Shown here piece by piece: positions 1-6,805 of a stretch of DNA of 33,992 bases (its first letter is position 1; the number at the start of each line of letters is the position of its first letter). The translations under genes were made by a program, and so were the position numbers. Location of the stretch: positions 1 to 33,992 of the IMG/VR virus record IMGVR_UViG_3300010354_000299; one strand, written 5' to 3'. A model generated the notes under the pieces. That model saw only the letters and a list, made by a program, of their open reading frames with translations, was not told the origin of the DNA and searched no databases. Source of the stretch: a virus.

Positions 1-246
1 ATCCCATCCCGGACTCGTCGTCCCCACCCCCACGCGGTTCGCGGCAGAATCGACAAACAGCGTGTTGGTATCGACGGTCAGGTTCCCGCTCACCGTCAGC
101 GAGGTCAGGGTGCCGACCGAGGTTGCCGCCGCCGCTACGCTGGCGCCGTCAATGCGGTAGTTCGCGCCAGAACGGGCGATGACGTATTCATCGGTCGCTT
201 GTGAAGCACCACCATCGGAGAGCTGACTAATCTTGAGGTCTGCCAT
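1..246 (-). CDS. Tail or head fibre protein, N-terminal part (gene cut by window edge)
   Basis: The ATG at 246 opens a frame that runs off the left edge (82 codons visible). The protein begins MADLKISQLSDGG and shows the short beta-repeat pattern LTSLTVSGNLTV, followed by NRVGVGTTSPG. The VGxGTTSP turn is common in phage fibres and in fibres carrying intramolecular chaperones, where it lies in a repetitive trimeric beta shaft. The gene follows the portal gene by 15 bp. A role as a virion appendage is inferred from this pattern. The C-terminal receptor-binding or chaperone part is not in the window, so tail fibre and head fibre cannot be told apart. Confidence 0.7.
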   Translation of the reverse strand, partial: MADLKISQLSDGGASQATDEYVIARSGANYRIDGASVAAAATSVGTLTSLTVSGNLTVDTNTLFVDSAANRVGVGTTSPGWD

Positions 247-261
247 GCGTCAATACTCGGG

Positions 262-2862
262 TTAGGCTGGGAGGTCGCTGTACGCCAACACACAGCGGCA
301 GTTGATGACTTCGGACGCCGACCCCATCGGGTCCAGCGGATACATTAGGCCGTTCGAGCGGAATGGCTGGTCAATGGGGATACGGCCTTCGCCCGCGCAC
401 CCCTCTGGGCCGTGCGTCGTGCGGGCATCGTTAAACGCCAGCCACTCCTTCGAGCGGTAGAGGTCGCCCATCTCCTTCGCTTGGTCCCACGACCCCTGCG
501 ACAAGGCACCCGCCGCTTCCGTCCGCGCAATCGCGTCCGACCGCGTGGTCACCTTGTCCTCGCCGTAGACCGCACGGGCCACAAGGCGCGAGGTTTCTGT
601 GACCGTCAGTCCGCCCCGCTCCGACGCCTCAATCACCGCCAACACTTCCTTCGCGGTCGTGTCGCCAATGAGCCGTGACAGACGCTCGGTGCGCTTGCGG
701 ATAGCCTCACGCACGGTCTGGACCGACCGCCCGGTCAGCCCCGCCTCGACCGTATCAGCGGCGAGGGACGCCCCAGCCCCAGCGACTTCCTTCGCGCCAA
801 AGGCGTAGGTCTTGGAGACGAGCGGTGTAAAGGACTCGCGCCAGTTCTCATCGAGGTCGCCGCCGGGCGTGTATGCCGCACGGACTCGCGCACGGGCCTC
901 CGCAAAGCTCTGGGCCGTCGAGATGGACTTGGTGACCTTCGGACGCTCGGCACGGAACAGCGCCTCTGCCGTCGCCTTGTAGGTCTGCTCGGTGCGGTCG
1001 AGTTCGGCGTTGGCCCGCTCCCAGATAGCCCGCTTCCGCATCATCTCATCATCGGGCTGGCTTCGGTCCTTGAGCGCGTCCTTCGCCTCGCGGATGACCT
1101 TCCGCATATGGTCCAGCCCTCGGTCACCGACCGCGAGCCACTTAATCTGCGCCACGACTCCGGCAAGCTGGAAGTCGCCACGATGCCGGGCGACCCACGC
1201 CTCACGAAGCCTAATGGCGTTCTCCTCGGCCTCGCCGTCAGGAACGCCACCACGCTTGGCGATTGGGGCCAGCTTGCGGAACTGCTCGTTGCCCTTGACG
1301 TTGCCGCCCTTCGACCAAATCTCGGGGAAGTTCTCTTGTAAGTCCTCGGCCTCACCGACCGGGAACAGGGCGTATTGCGAGTTGCGGAGCGTGACCTTCT
1401 TATCGTTGCCGTCCTCTGGGAAGTTGGTGATTGGCTCGGCGCGGGACTCGTCCTCCTCCTCGTCCTCGTCCCTCTCCTCCTCGTCGGCTTCCTCCTCCTC
1501 CATCTCCTCCGACTCGCCTTCTTCCTCCTCGTCCTCCTCGACCTCAACCTCGGTGGTCGGCTTGGACGGGGCCTCGGGTGAGGCTGGTTCGTTGTCGGTG
1601 GCGGGCGGCTCGTCCATGATGGTCGAGGGGTCGATGACCGCGACGGCGGCAGGGATGAGGTCGCGCCCCATCACCTTGAGCAGGCTGTCGGTCGGCTCGG
1701 GGAGCGGCGAGAGCTTGATGGCGCGGCGGCTCTCCTCCCACGTGCGAAGCCCGGCGTCGAACTCGGCCCGCACTCGGGTCGAGGTCTCGGTGTCGTTCTC
1801 AACCAAGTCGCGGAGGATGTCGTGGTCGTAGGTCACCCAGACATCGCCAAACTCGGGCGCGAGCCAATGGTTGAGTTCGTCCTCAAAGGCCGAGAACAGC
1901 GGCTCGATGGTGTGCTGGACAAGCCGCGCACGGGCTTCCGCATACTGGATGCCCGACAGCCCGCCGTCGCTCGACGCCGATGCAATACCAATCATCCGAG
2001 GGTCCACGCCGAACGCCGCGCAGATGTCCTCACGCGACACACGGCGGAGGTCGGGGAACTCAAGGTCGGAGAGCGTGAAGCCGAGCGGCTTGATGTCCTT
2101 GACCGCGCCGAAGAAGGCGGGGACACCACGCTTGCCTCGGTCCACCACGCGGGCCGTGTAGCGGTCCTGCATCGCCACCGCGTCCTCGGTCGTGGCCTCG
2201 TCCGACATAATCACCGCGAAGGTCGGGGTGCCGTCGTTGGTCACCACCTGCCGCACGTACTGCGTCGCCTCGTTGTCCGCCAAGATGGAACCGATAGCGG
2301 TCGCGCCACGCGGATAGCCGAACACATCGGCCTCAAACGGACGCCCCATCTCCAAGTCGCGGAAATGAAGCATATCCTCCGTCAGCACATTGACGATGAT
2401 GCCAGCCCAGTTCGCGTAGTCGTACCGGCGCGGGTCGCCCTCCGTATCAATCCAGACCTGCTGAAGCGACTCGGCGTTGACCGGACGCAGGGCCACAGGC
2501 GGGCGGTTTTCGCTCGGACGCTCCATGACGAAGAACGCGTTGCCGTAGCCCAAGAAGTCCACGGCGAACTTGGCGCGGAACTGGCGGGCCGTAAAGCGCG
2601 GGCCGGGGTAGTCGAGGAGCTTCTGGAGCGGGTTGTCATCGCCTACGCGAGACTCGTAGTTACCCTTTTCCTTTAGCACGACCAGCGGCACCGAGGCCAT
2701 AATATCCGCGACCACCCGGATGCAAGCGTGAACGACGGGATGGGCGTTAAAGCCCTGCACACGGATAGTCCGTCCATCGCGGCGGTACTCGCTCGGGTCC
2801 GCTGTACGGACCAACTGCATCTGCTGTATGCCGTTGGGAAAGTTCGGGTACGTCACCGGCAT
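262..2862 (-). CDS. Portal protein fused to Mu gpF-like head morphogenesis domain
   Basis: The 866-aa product (from ATG 2862) has three parts. Residues ~20-430 match the HK97/SPP1-type portal pattern, with VVHACIRVVADIMASVPL and later FGVDPRMIGIAS; portals form the dodecameric DNA entry ring. Residues ~437-474 are an almost pure Glu/Asp linker. After it, residues ~476-580 form a separate globular segment with KGGNVKGNEQFRKLAPIAKR, which I do not name. Residues ~680-866 resemble the Mu gpF head-morphogenesis family, including TRSDAIARTEAA and the C-terminal INCRCV motif. The start is uncertain: in-frame sequence upstream (LLLRVSDALRAL) looks like a portal N-terminus, and a TTG at 2946 could be used instead. 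The gene lies downstream of the large terminase gene, as usual. Confidence 0.9.
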   Translation of the reverse strand: MPVTYPNFPNGIQQMQLVRTADPSEYRRDGRTIRVQGFNAHPVVHACIRVVADIMASVPLVVLKEKGNYESRVGDDNPLQKLLDYPGPRFTARQFRAKFAVDFLGYGNAFFVMERPSENRPPVALRPVNAESLQQVWIDTEGDPRRYDYANWAGIIVNVLTEDMLHFRDLEMGRPFEADVFGYPRGATAIGSILADNEATQYVRQVVTNDGTPTFAVIMSDEATTEDAVAMQDRYTARVVDRGKRGVPAFFGAVKDIKPLGFTLSDLEFPDLRRVSREDICAAFGVDPRMIGIASASSDGGLSGIQYAEARARLVQHTIEPLFSAFEDELNHWLAPEFGDVWVTYDHDILRDLVENDTETSTRVRAEFDAGLRTWEESRRAIKLSPLPEPTDSLLKVMGRDLIPAAVAVIDPSTIMDEPPATDNEPASPEAPSKPTTEVEVEEDEEEEGESEEMEEEEADEEERDEDEEEDESRAEPITNFPEDGNDKKVTLRNSQYALFPVGEAEDLQENFPEIWSKGGNVKGNEQFRKLAPIAKRGGVPDGEAEENAIRLREAWVARHRGDFQLAGVVAQIKWLAVGDRGLDHMRKVIREAKDALKDRSQPDDEMMRKRAIWERANAELDRTEQTYKATAEALFRAERPKVTKSISTAQSFAEARARVRAAYTPGGDLDENWRESFTPLVSKTYAFGAKEVAGAGASLAADTVEAGLTGRSVQTVREAIRKRTERLSRLIGDTTAKEVLAVIEASERGGLTVTETSRLVARAVYGEDKVTTRSDAIARTEAAGALSQGSWDQAKEMGDLYRSKEWLAFNDARTTHGPEGCAGEGRIPIDQPFRSNGLMYPLDPMGSASEVINCRCVLAYSDLPA

Positions 2863-3014
2863 AATGGAGCGGGAGGACTCACCACTCCCTGACAAGGCGC
2901 GTAGCGCATCGCTCACGCGCAACAGTAAGGACTTGCGTTCGGACAAATGATGGCCCCGCGTTAGGAGTCTGCCACGCACAACACTAACGCGAAAGCAAGC
3001 AACCGCGCAACCCC

Positions 3015-4214
3015 TTACACGACAAACACCGACGGCCCCTTCTTGATAAGGGGCGCTAACGCATACCGCACGGCGTCCCATACGTGGTCATTGCCAGCCA
3101 CCAGATGCGGCAATACCTCGTCGGTTCGCGGGTCGGTCTTGTACCGCCAGAGCCGGGCTTCCTCGATGGCTCGCTTGCAACGTGGGTGGATTACGATGTC
3201 GGTGTAAGAGCGGAGGTGTTGGATACCGTCTTGTACGGACCCCGACCATTTGGGTGCGCCCTCGCACCGGAACCCACGCTTCTTCATCTCGGCTATGGTC
3301 TCTGGTCGCGCCGAGTCCGCCCGAATGACAAAGGCCCGCGCATCCGGTACGCTGTCAAAGGCGCGAACGAGGGCGTCTGTGTCTAACTGCACGCCGCCCG
3401 CTTCGGCGTCGAGGTACAGGCGATTGTCGTGCGTGTAGCATTTGATGAGGACGGTCGGGTCGTGCGAGAAGCCCCAGTCCGCGCCGAAGTACGGCCCTTG
3501 CCAGCCCGTCTCGGGCGTAAAGTCCATCACCCGCCACTTGCCTGCCAACACCTGCGCGTCCGACCGCGCCCACGGCTTCCCGCCCCATACGTGCGCGTGA
3601 GCCTCTGGGTCGGCCTTGAGCAGAGCGTCCGCCTCCTGCTTCAGCACGGCTGGGAACCACGGGTTATCCGTGTAGGAAACCTTGCGGACGATGGACCGCT
3701 CTGGCGACTTGACAATAAACCGCTGGTACGTGCTGTCCGATTCCATCGCCGGGTTAAACGTCACCCAGATTTCCGAATTGTCCTTGCGGATGGTCGGGAT
3801 GAGGGTGCGCCAGCTTGAGTCGGATACCGCCTCGGCCTCCTCAACCCAGCAGATGTCAATGCCTTCCGTGGACTTAATCTGCGCGATGTCGCGGCGTAAG
3901 CCCTTGAACAAGAACTCTGTGCCATTGGCTCCGAGGATAGCCGACTCCTGCACCGTGTAGAAGTTGTCAAGCTCAAGCCGCGTCACTTGGTCCGCCAAGA
4001 CCCGATGCACCGAGTCGCGGATGCTGGCTTGGTACTCACGCGCACAGAGGATGCGGAGGGGCTGGGAGAGGCCGTGGACAAGCAATGCGCGGGCATATTG
4101 CCACGACTTTGCCGAGCCTCGACCGCCAAAGGCCACGCGGTACCGGACGCCCCCGAGGGTCGGCGTGTAGAGGAACCCGAACGCTTTGGGGGTGGGAACG
4201 TGGAGGGCTGTCAC
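3015..4214 (-). CDS. terL: Terminase large subunit
   Basis: This 399-aa ATPase-nuclease packages phage DNA through the portal. The Walker A is GGRGSAKS (residues 30-37) and the Walker B is IDICWVEEAE (119-128). The RNase H-like nuclease domain has GADWGFSHDP (D246), RADSARPE (D300) and NDHVWDA (D376/D380), the spacing of the Terminase_3/PBSX-type family. Length is normal for the family. The start is a GTG at 4214 whose bases overlap the TGA of the preceding 53-aa gene (GTGA junction), so it is probably translationally coupled. The small-subunit candidate lies just upstream and the portal downstream. Confidence 0.95.
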   Translation of the reverse strand: MTALHVPTPKAFGFLYTPTLGGVRYRVAFGGRGSAKSWQYARALLVHGLSQPLRILCAREYQASIRDSVHRVLADQVTRLELDNFYTVQESAILGANGTEFLFKGLRRDIAQIKSTEGIDICWVEEAEAVSDSSWRTLIPTIRKDNSEIWVTFNPAMESDSTYQRFIVKSPERSIVRKVSYTDNPWFPAVLKQEADALLKADPEAHAHVWGGKPWARSDAQVLAGKWRVMDFTPETGWQGPYFGADWGFSHDPTVLIKCYTHDNRLYLDAEAGGVQLDTDALVRAFDSVPDARAFVIRADSARPETIAEMKKRGFRCEGAPKWSGSVQDGIQHLRSYTDIVIHPRCKRAIEEARLWRYKTDPRTDEVLPHLVAGNDHVWDAVRYALAPLIKKGPSVFVV

Positions 4215-4372
4215 ACGCCGGGCGTGAACTTGCCCTCGCGCTTTTCATCCCATTGCGCTTGGCAGACGGCGTAACGCTGTGGATTGTCTGGGTAGTCCGC
4301 GTTCATCGTCGGGTTGGCAAGGCAACGAGCGATGAAGTCCTCTTTGCTCTCGTCAGGATTCGGGGTCGGCAT
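4211..4372 (-). CDS. Small conserved phage protein between the terminase subunits
   Basis: The frame encodes 53 aa: MPTPNPDESKEDFIARCL, then PQRYAVCQAQWDEKR and a short basic tail. This layout (Pro-rich start, ExxxDFIARC, later QAxAVCxxxWxEK) is that of a tiny protein often found beside phage terminase or portal genes; I know of no assigned function. It overlaps the small terminase gene by 20 bp and shares a GTGA junction with the large terminase start, so it sits inside the packaging operon. Two cysteines (in ARCL and AVCQ) are the only notable residues. The reading frame is convincing despite its length. Confidence 0.75.
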   Translation of the reverse strand: MPTPNPDESKEDFIARCLANPTMNADYPDNPQRYAVCQAQWDEKREGKFTPGV

Positions 4373-4637
4373 CGGCATTGGCGGCTACCAGTTCCACGCG
4401 GATAGAGGATGGGGCGAGCGGCTTGTCGCCTGATGTGACGTCAATCGGGATGAGCTTTGTGGCGAGCGGGTAAAACTTCTCGGGGTTCTGCGACCCCCAC
4501 TCGTGCAATGGGATGCGCTCGTTGACGAGGTTAAACGCCTCAATCCAAGCCTCGCGGATAGTCTTGGTCGCCTTGTTGGGCGTTCCCTTCTTGCGTCCCG
4601 CACCGGGCGGTCTGGGCTGTCCTTTCGGGAATGGCAT
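4353..4637 (-). CDS. Putative terminase small subunit
   Basis: The 94-aa protein starts MPFPKGQPRPPGAGRKKGTPNKATKTIREAW. The GRKKGTPNK box followed by a helix and LATKLIPIDVTSG is typical of small phage proteins annotated as terminase small subunits, which recognise the packaging site. The position directly upstream of the large subunit supports this. No HTH is obvious beyond the basic N-terminus. No good Shine-Dalgarno precedes ATG 4637; the upstream bases are AT-rich (ACTTTGATAATATG), unlike most genes here. A generic DNA-binding role without terminase function is the alternative. Confidence 0.65.
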   Translation of the reverse strand: MPFPKGQPRPPGAGRKKGTPNKATKTIREAWIEAFNLVNERIPLHEWGSQNPEKFYPLATKLIPIDVTSGDKPLAPSSIRVELVAANADADPES

Positions 4638-4660
4638 ATTATCAAAGTTACTATAACGAG

Positions 4661-5287
4661 TCAGCGCGTCAATCGGAAGCCGGGATGCTTGGCGTCAAAC
4701 GCGGCCCACGCCTCGGTCTTGTCAGAGGTCGTAGTGACGCGGCCTTCGTTGTGGGCGTAGTGGTTCCAGCCGATGATTGGCACGTACTCTGCTTTGGCAC
4801 CGGCCTTGAGACAGCGCACCCAGAAGTCGTAGTCGTGGACGTAGGGGATGGGCATATCGTAGCCGCCGATGCGTTGCCAAAGCTCGCGCCTAACGATGGA
4901 GCTAGACCAAATCTTGTTGCCCTGTCGCATCGTGTCGAGCGTGATGACGGAGGGGGGTTCGTAGATGCCGGTCTTGTAGCCGTGCGCGTCGATGCCCTGC
5001 ACGTTCGTATAGGCGATATCCGCGCCCGAGGCGTCGAGGGCCGATATACACGTTTGGATATACGCGGGTTCCATCGTGTCATCGTCGCCCAAGATGCAGA
5101 CGTACTCGCCTTTGGCAATCGAGCAGAGGTCGTTCCAGTTGGTCAGGAACAGCGCGGGGTCTGCCGAGTAGTTGACGAGCAGTTGGAGTTCGTACTTGGG
5201 CAAGGTCTGGGCAAACACCGAGGCAATCGCTCGCGGGAGGAATTGCTGACGGTGTGAGGCGATAAGGACCGAGGCGCGGATTGTCAC
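4661..5287 (-). CDS. Glycosyltransferase family 2 (GT-A fold)
   Basis: The 208-aa protein (from GTG 5287) has the GT2 signature: an N-terminal VLIASHRQQFLPRAIASV, the metal-binding GDDDTMEP box (D68-D70), and the acceptor-site stretch YVHDYDFWVRCLKAGAK (around D152-D154), equivalent to the family's ED/HD-W motif. It should transfer a sugar from a nucleotide-sugar donor in the host cytoplasm; donor and acceptor cannot be read from sequence. The GTG overlaps the upstream TGA at 5284 (GTGA). An in-frame start farther upstream (5338) is less likely because it would extend into the 55-aa gene. The location just before the terminase block is unusual for a sugar enzyme. Confidence 0.88.
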   Translation of the reverse strand: MTIRASVLIASHRQQFLPRAIASVFAQTLPKYELQLLVNYSADPALFLTNWNDLCSIAKGEYVCILGDDDTMEPAYIQTCISALDASGADIAYTNVQGIDAHGYKTGIYEPPSVITLDTMRQGNKIWSSSIVRRELWQRIGGYDMPIPYVHDYDFWVRCLKAGAKAEYVPIIGWNHYAHNEGRVTTTSDKTEAWAAFDAKHPGFRLTR

Positions 5288-5451
5288 TCCTCGGGGTCTC
5301 CCAGCGTCTCTTGGGGCTTCGGGAACGTCTGTTCCCAATTCTTCTTGTAGGTCTCTTGGTCTACGACGATAGGCCGTGGCGTATCGCCCTTGCCGTTGTC
5401 ACTCATGTCTGCCTCGTAGTCGGCTGGGCCGATGTCAAAGTCCCCTGCCAT
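5284..5451 (-). CDS. Small conserved phage protein (KGDTPRP type)
   Basis: The 55-aa product contains MSDNGKGDTPRPIVVDQETY followed by KKNWEQTFPK. This is the pattern of a short family often seen in phages, with GKGDxPRP, an acidic spacer and NWxxxF; no function is known to me. ATG 5451 has a strong GGAGGAAC ribosome site just upstream. An internal ATG at the MSDNG stretch could give a 40-aa form that matches the family length better. The stop overlaps the GT2 start. Confidence 0.7.
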   Translation of the reverse strand: MAGDFDIGPADYEADMSDNGKGDTPRPIVVDQETYKKNWEQTFPKPQETLGDPEE

Positions 5452-5566
5452 AGTTCCTCCGCTTGAGGTAGTTCGCCGGAATGCGCGTGAGAGCGAGCAA
5501 GAGTATAAGCGGAACGGTGCAGAGAAGCAGGGCAACCGTTGCGGCGATGTCGAGAGCTTTACGCAT
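5435..5566 (-). CDS. Small single-pass membrane protein
   Basis: The frame encodes 43 aa: MRKALDIAATVALLLCTVPL, more hydrophobic residues (ILLLALTRI), then a basic tail KRRNYGRGL. A single helix of about 22 hydrophobic residues with positive charges at both ends predicts an inner-membrane protein. The ATG at 5566 lies inside the TAT-GCG-TAA end of the upstream 39-aa gene, and the end overlaps the next gene by 17 bp, so it is embedded in a run of overlapping micro-genes. Its role is unknown. It is far from the lysis genes, so I do not call it a holin. Confidence 0.55.
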   Translation of the reverse strand: MRKALDIAATVALLLCTVPLILLLALTRIPANYLKRRNYGRGL

Positions 5567-5678
5567 AGACCGGAGCCGGGTAGGACCGCTCGCCAAACTC
5601 GGCGCAGAGGATATTGTGAGTTTTGATGGCGGCGAGGTCCGTCCGTCCATCGTCGCAGACCGGGCAACGAATTATCAT
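5559..5678 (-). CDS. 39-aa zinc-knuckle-like peptide
   Basis: The frame reads MIIRCPVCDDGRTDLAAIKT and continues HNILCAEFGERSYPAPVYA. CPVC (C5, C8) plus H21 and C25 give a plausible C2HC zinc site, which suggests a tiny nucleic-acid- or protein-binding domain. ATG 5678 overlaps the TGA of the upstream gene (ATGA), and the stop overlaps the next start, so translation is probably coupled. The assignment rests on the cysteine pattern and on the gap-free packing of neighbouring genes. Confidence 0.55.
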   Translation of the reverse strand: MIIRCPVCDDGRTDLAAIKTHNILCAEFGERSYPAPVYA

Positions 5679-5866
5679 AGGTCCGTCTTTGGCTTGCGCG
5701 TCCGCTTGGGGCGGTTGGCTTGTAGGCCCACATCGTAACCGTGCGACCAGCCTTCTTCGTAGGCATCGGTGTGCCTGTCCTTAATGACGCTGGCGATGTA
5801 GAGCTTGGCGACGAGCATACCGACTGCCGACCCCACGACGCCTGCAATGATGACCATCTCAATCAT
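5675..5866 (-). CDS. Small membrane-anchored protein
   Basis: The 63-aa protein starts MIEMVIIAGVVGSAVGMLVA, a single predicted membrane helix, followed by a soluble tail with YEEGWSHGYDVG and a basic C-terminus (RPKRTRKPK). The topology suggests an N-terminal inner-membrane anchor with a cytoplasmic charged tail. ATG 5866 has a good GGAGG site 7 bases upstream. It overlaps both neighbours. Function unknown. Confidence 0.65.
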   Translation of the reverse strand: MIEMVIIAGVVGSAVGMLVAKLYIASVIKDRHTDAYEEGWSHGYDVGLQANRPKRTRKPKTDL

Positions 5867-6269
5867 CTGTGCCTCCAAGAGATGAGGTAATACGCTGACG
5901 AATCGCTTCGACCTGCGCGGCTGTATAGGCATAAATCTCCCGCGACCCATACGCAACTCGCTCGGGCTGAATGGCGAGGCGTTCGGTGATATGCCGTAAG
6001 CGTCGAGCCGTGATGCCAAGCGCCTGTGCCGCGTGTGCCGTGCCAAGCAATCCGGCAGACAACTTGGGTCCGCCCGTCCGCTCTTGCACCTGCACCTTGT
6101 CTGTGGCGACCGTCCGTACCGGCCTCCATTTGTGGTAATCGTACTTCCACGACAAGGCTGAAATGACCGTACTGCGGTCGCCAACGACCCGCCGTGCGTC
6201 GGTCTTGGTCCGAGCATAGACCGTCCGCACGACGTTGCCCTCGTTGTCAATCACATACCACTCGGTCAT
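5859..6269 (-). CDS. Hypothetical protein with C-terminal MerR/excisionase-like HTH
   Basis: The 136-aa protein has an N-terminal segment (residues 1-60, MTEWYVIDNEGNVVRTVYAR) that looks like a small beta-alpha domain. Its C-terminal half (about 75-130) contains TAHAAQALGITARRLRHITE and SREIYAYTAAQVEAIRQRI. The order helix-turn-helix, short wing, helix resembles MerR-type or excisionase-type DNA binding. A regulatory role is inferred from this alone. The ATG at 6269 overlaps the TGA of the upstream gene. No close family is recognised for the N-terminal half. Confidence 0.65.
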   Translation of the reverse strand: MTEWYVIDNEGNVVRTVYARTKTDARRVVGDRSTVISALSWKYDYHKWRPVRTVATDKVQVQERTGGPKLSAGLLGTAHAAQALGITARRLRHITERLAIQPERVAYGSREIYAYTAAQVEAIRQRITSSLGGTDD

Positions 6270-6460
6270 TCGGGAACCCGGTCGAGGGCGCGGTTCACAG
6301 AATGCCAGAGAGTAGCGCGGGCGATGTCGTGCGCGTCATAGCCGCCTTTGATGGCGGGCAGGACGTACTCGTAGCGGAAGGCCCGTGCGCCAATCTTGAC
6401 GCGAGCCAAGCGAAGGCCGTGCTTCTGAAGCATAGCGCGAGCGATGTAACCTGCGGTCAT
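6266..6460 (-). CDS. Hypothetical 64-aa protein
   Basis: The protein (MTAGYIARAMLQKHGLRLAR to RALDRVPE) is small, basic and rich in aromatic and alanine residues, without a recognised motif. ATG 6460 is preceded by CCCCGACACGGAGAAC, a 16-base leader box containing the Shine-Dalgarno core GGAG. The exact reverse complement of this box lies in the predicted small RNA at 10597-10685, so this gene is the best candidate target for antisense control. The function of the protein is unknown. Confidence 0.65.
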   Translation of the reverse strand: MTAGYIARAMLQKHGLRLARVKIGARAFRYEYVLPAIKGGYDAHDIARATLWHSVNRALDRVPE

Positions 6461-6464
6461 GTTT

Positions 6465-6480
6465 GTTCTCCGTGTCGGGG
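6465..6480 (-). promoter_or_regulatory. Leader box with ribosome site, copy 1
   Basis: The minus strand reads CCCCGACACGGAGAAC and ends 4 bases before ATG 6460; GGAG is the Shine-Dalgarno core. The same 16 bases occur in inverted orientation at 10659-10674, inside the predicted small RNA. This decides the start codon of the 64-aa gene and marks it as a possible antisense target. Confidence 0.6.
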
Positions 6481-6487
6481 TAATTGG

Positions 6488-6712
6488 TTAGACCGTCGCC
6501 GGCTGGCACAGCGCATCAGCGCGAACGTGAGCGATGTAATACGCACCGCCCCAGACCAGCGCCTCCTCGCGTGAGACGCTCCACCACGCACTATCAATCT
6601 GGTCGCCTGTGATTTTGTCACGCAATACGCCGCACCACGAACGGTTCGATTTGTCAAACCAAACTTCGATGCTGATGTCTCGGCTCATTGCGACTTCGTT
6701 GCGGTTAGTCAT
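6488..6712 (-). CDS. Hypothetical 74-aa protein, first gene after a promoter
   Basis: The product begins MTNRNEVAMSRDISIEVWFD and contains WCGVLRDKITGDQIDSAWWS; it looks like a small beta-rich soluble protein. Two near starts exist (ATG 6718 and ATG 6712). The GGAGA box lies 8 bases before 6712 and only 2-3 bases before 6718, so I choose 6712. The leader CCCCGACCGGAGAA is the same as that of the next gene but for one missing base. A promoter and a palindrome lie at 6738-6788. Function unknown. Confidence 0.65.
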   Translation of the reverse strand: MTNRNEVAMSRDISIEVWFDKSNRSWCGVLRDKITGDQIDSAWWSVSREEALVWGGAYYIAHVRADALCQPATV

Positions 6713-6717
6713 CGTCA

Positions 6718-6731
6718 TTCTCCGGTCGGGG
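6718..6731 (-). promoter_or_regulatory. Leader box with ribosome site, copy 2
   Basis: The minus strand reads CCCCGACCGGAGAA. It is identical to the 6465-6480 box apart from one missing A, and it is also preceded by a TA dinucleotide. It provides the ribosome site for the gene starting at 6712. The missing base breaks the long complementarity to the predicted small RNA into two shorter blocks. Confidence 0.5.
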
Positions 6732-6737
6732 TAGTGC

Positions 6738-6751
6738 CGGCAACGTTGCCG
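6738..6751. promoter_or_regulatory. 14-bp perfect palindrome, putative operator
   Basis: CGGCAACGTTGCCG is a perfect palindrome. It sits just downstream of the predicted -10 of the 6761-6788 promoter and about 25 bases before the start at 6712. A repressor site overlapping the transcription start is the simplest reading. A small 5'-UTR hairpin is the alternative, but a perfect palindrome without a loop favours protein binding. Confidence 0.45.
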
Positions 6752-6760
6752 ACACAATGG

Positions 6761-6788
6761 AAACTAAAGCCCCCGCACCGTTTGTCAA
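6761..6788 (-). promoter_or_regulatory. Predicted sigma-70-type promoter
   Basis: On the minus strand a perfect TTGACA (6788-6783) is followed after 16 bases by TAGTTT (6766-6761). The -35 is consensus but the -10 is weak, so activity may need an activator. CTATTGACA is also found at the 10583 promoter. It lies in the 93-bp gap before the 6712 gene and would drive the leftward small-gene block. Confidence 0.45.
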
Positions 6789-6805
6789 TAGCGACCCCTA
6801 AACCC

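Noticed and set aside
992-1831. 279-codon plus-strand frame rich in Ser
   Set aside because: It is antisense to the portal gene; the Ser run is the mirror of the Glu/Asp linker.
5435-5566. Holin call for the 43-aa membrane peptide
   Set aside because: It has one helix only, it is 9 kb from the endolysin, and a better holin lies at 14649-14840.
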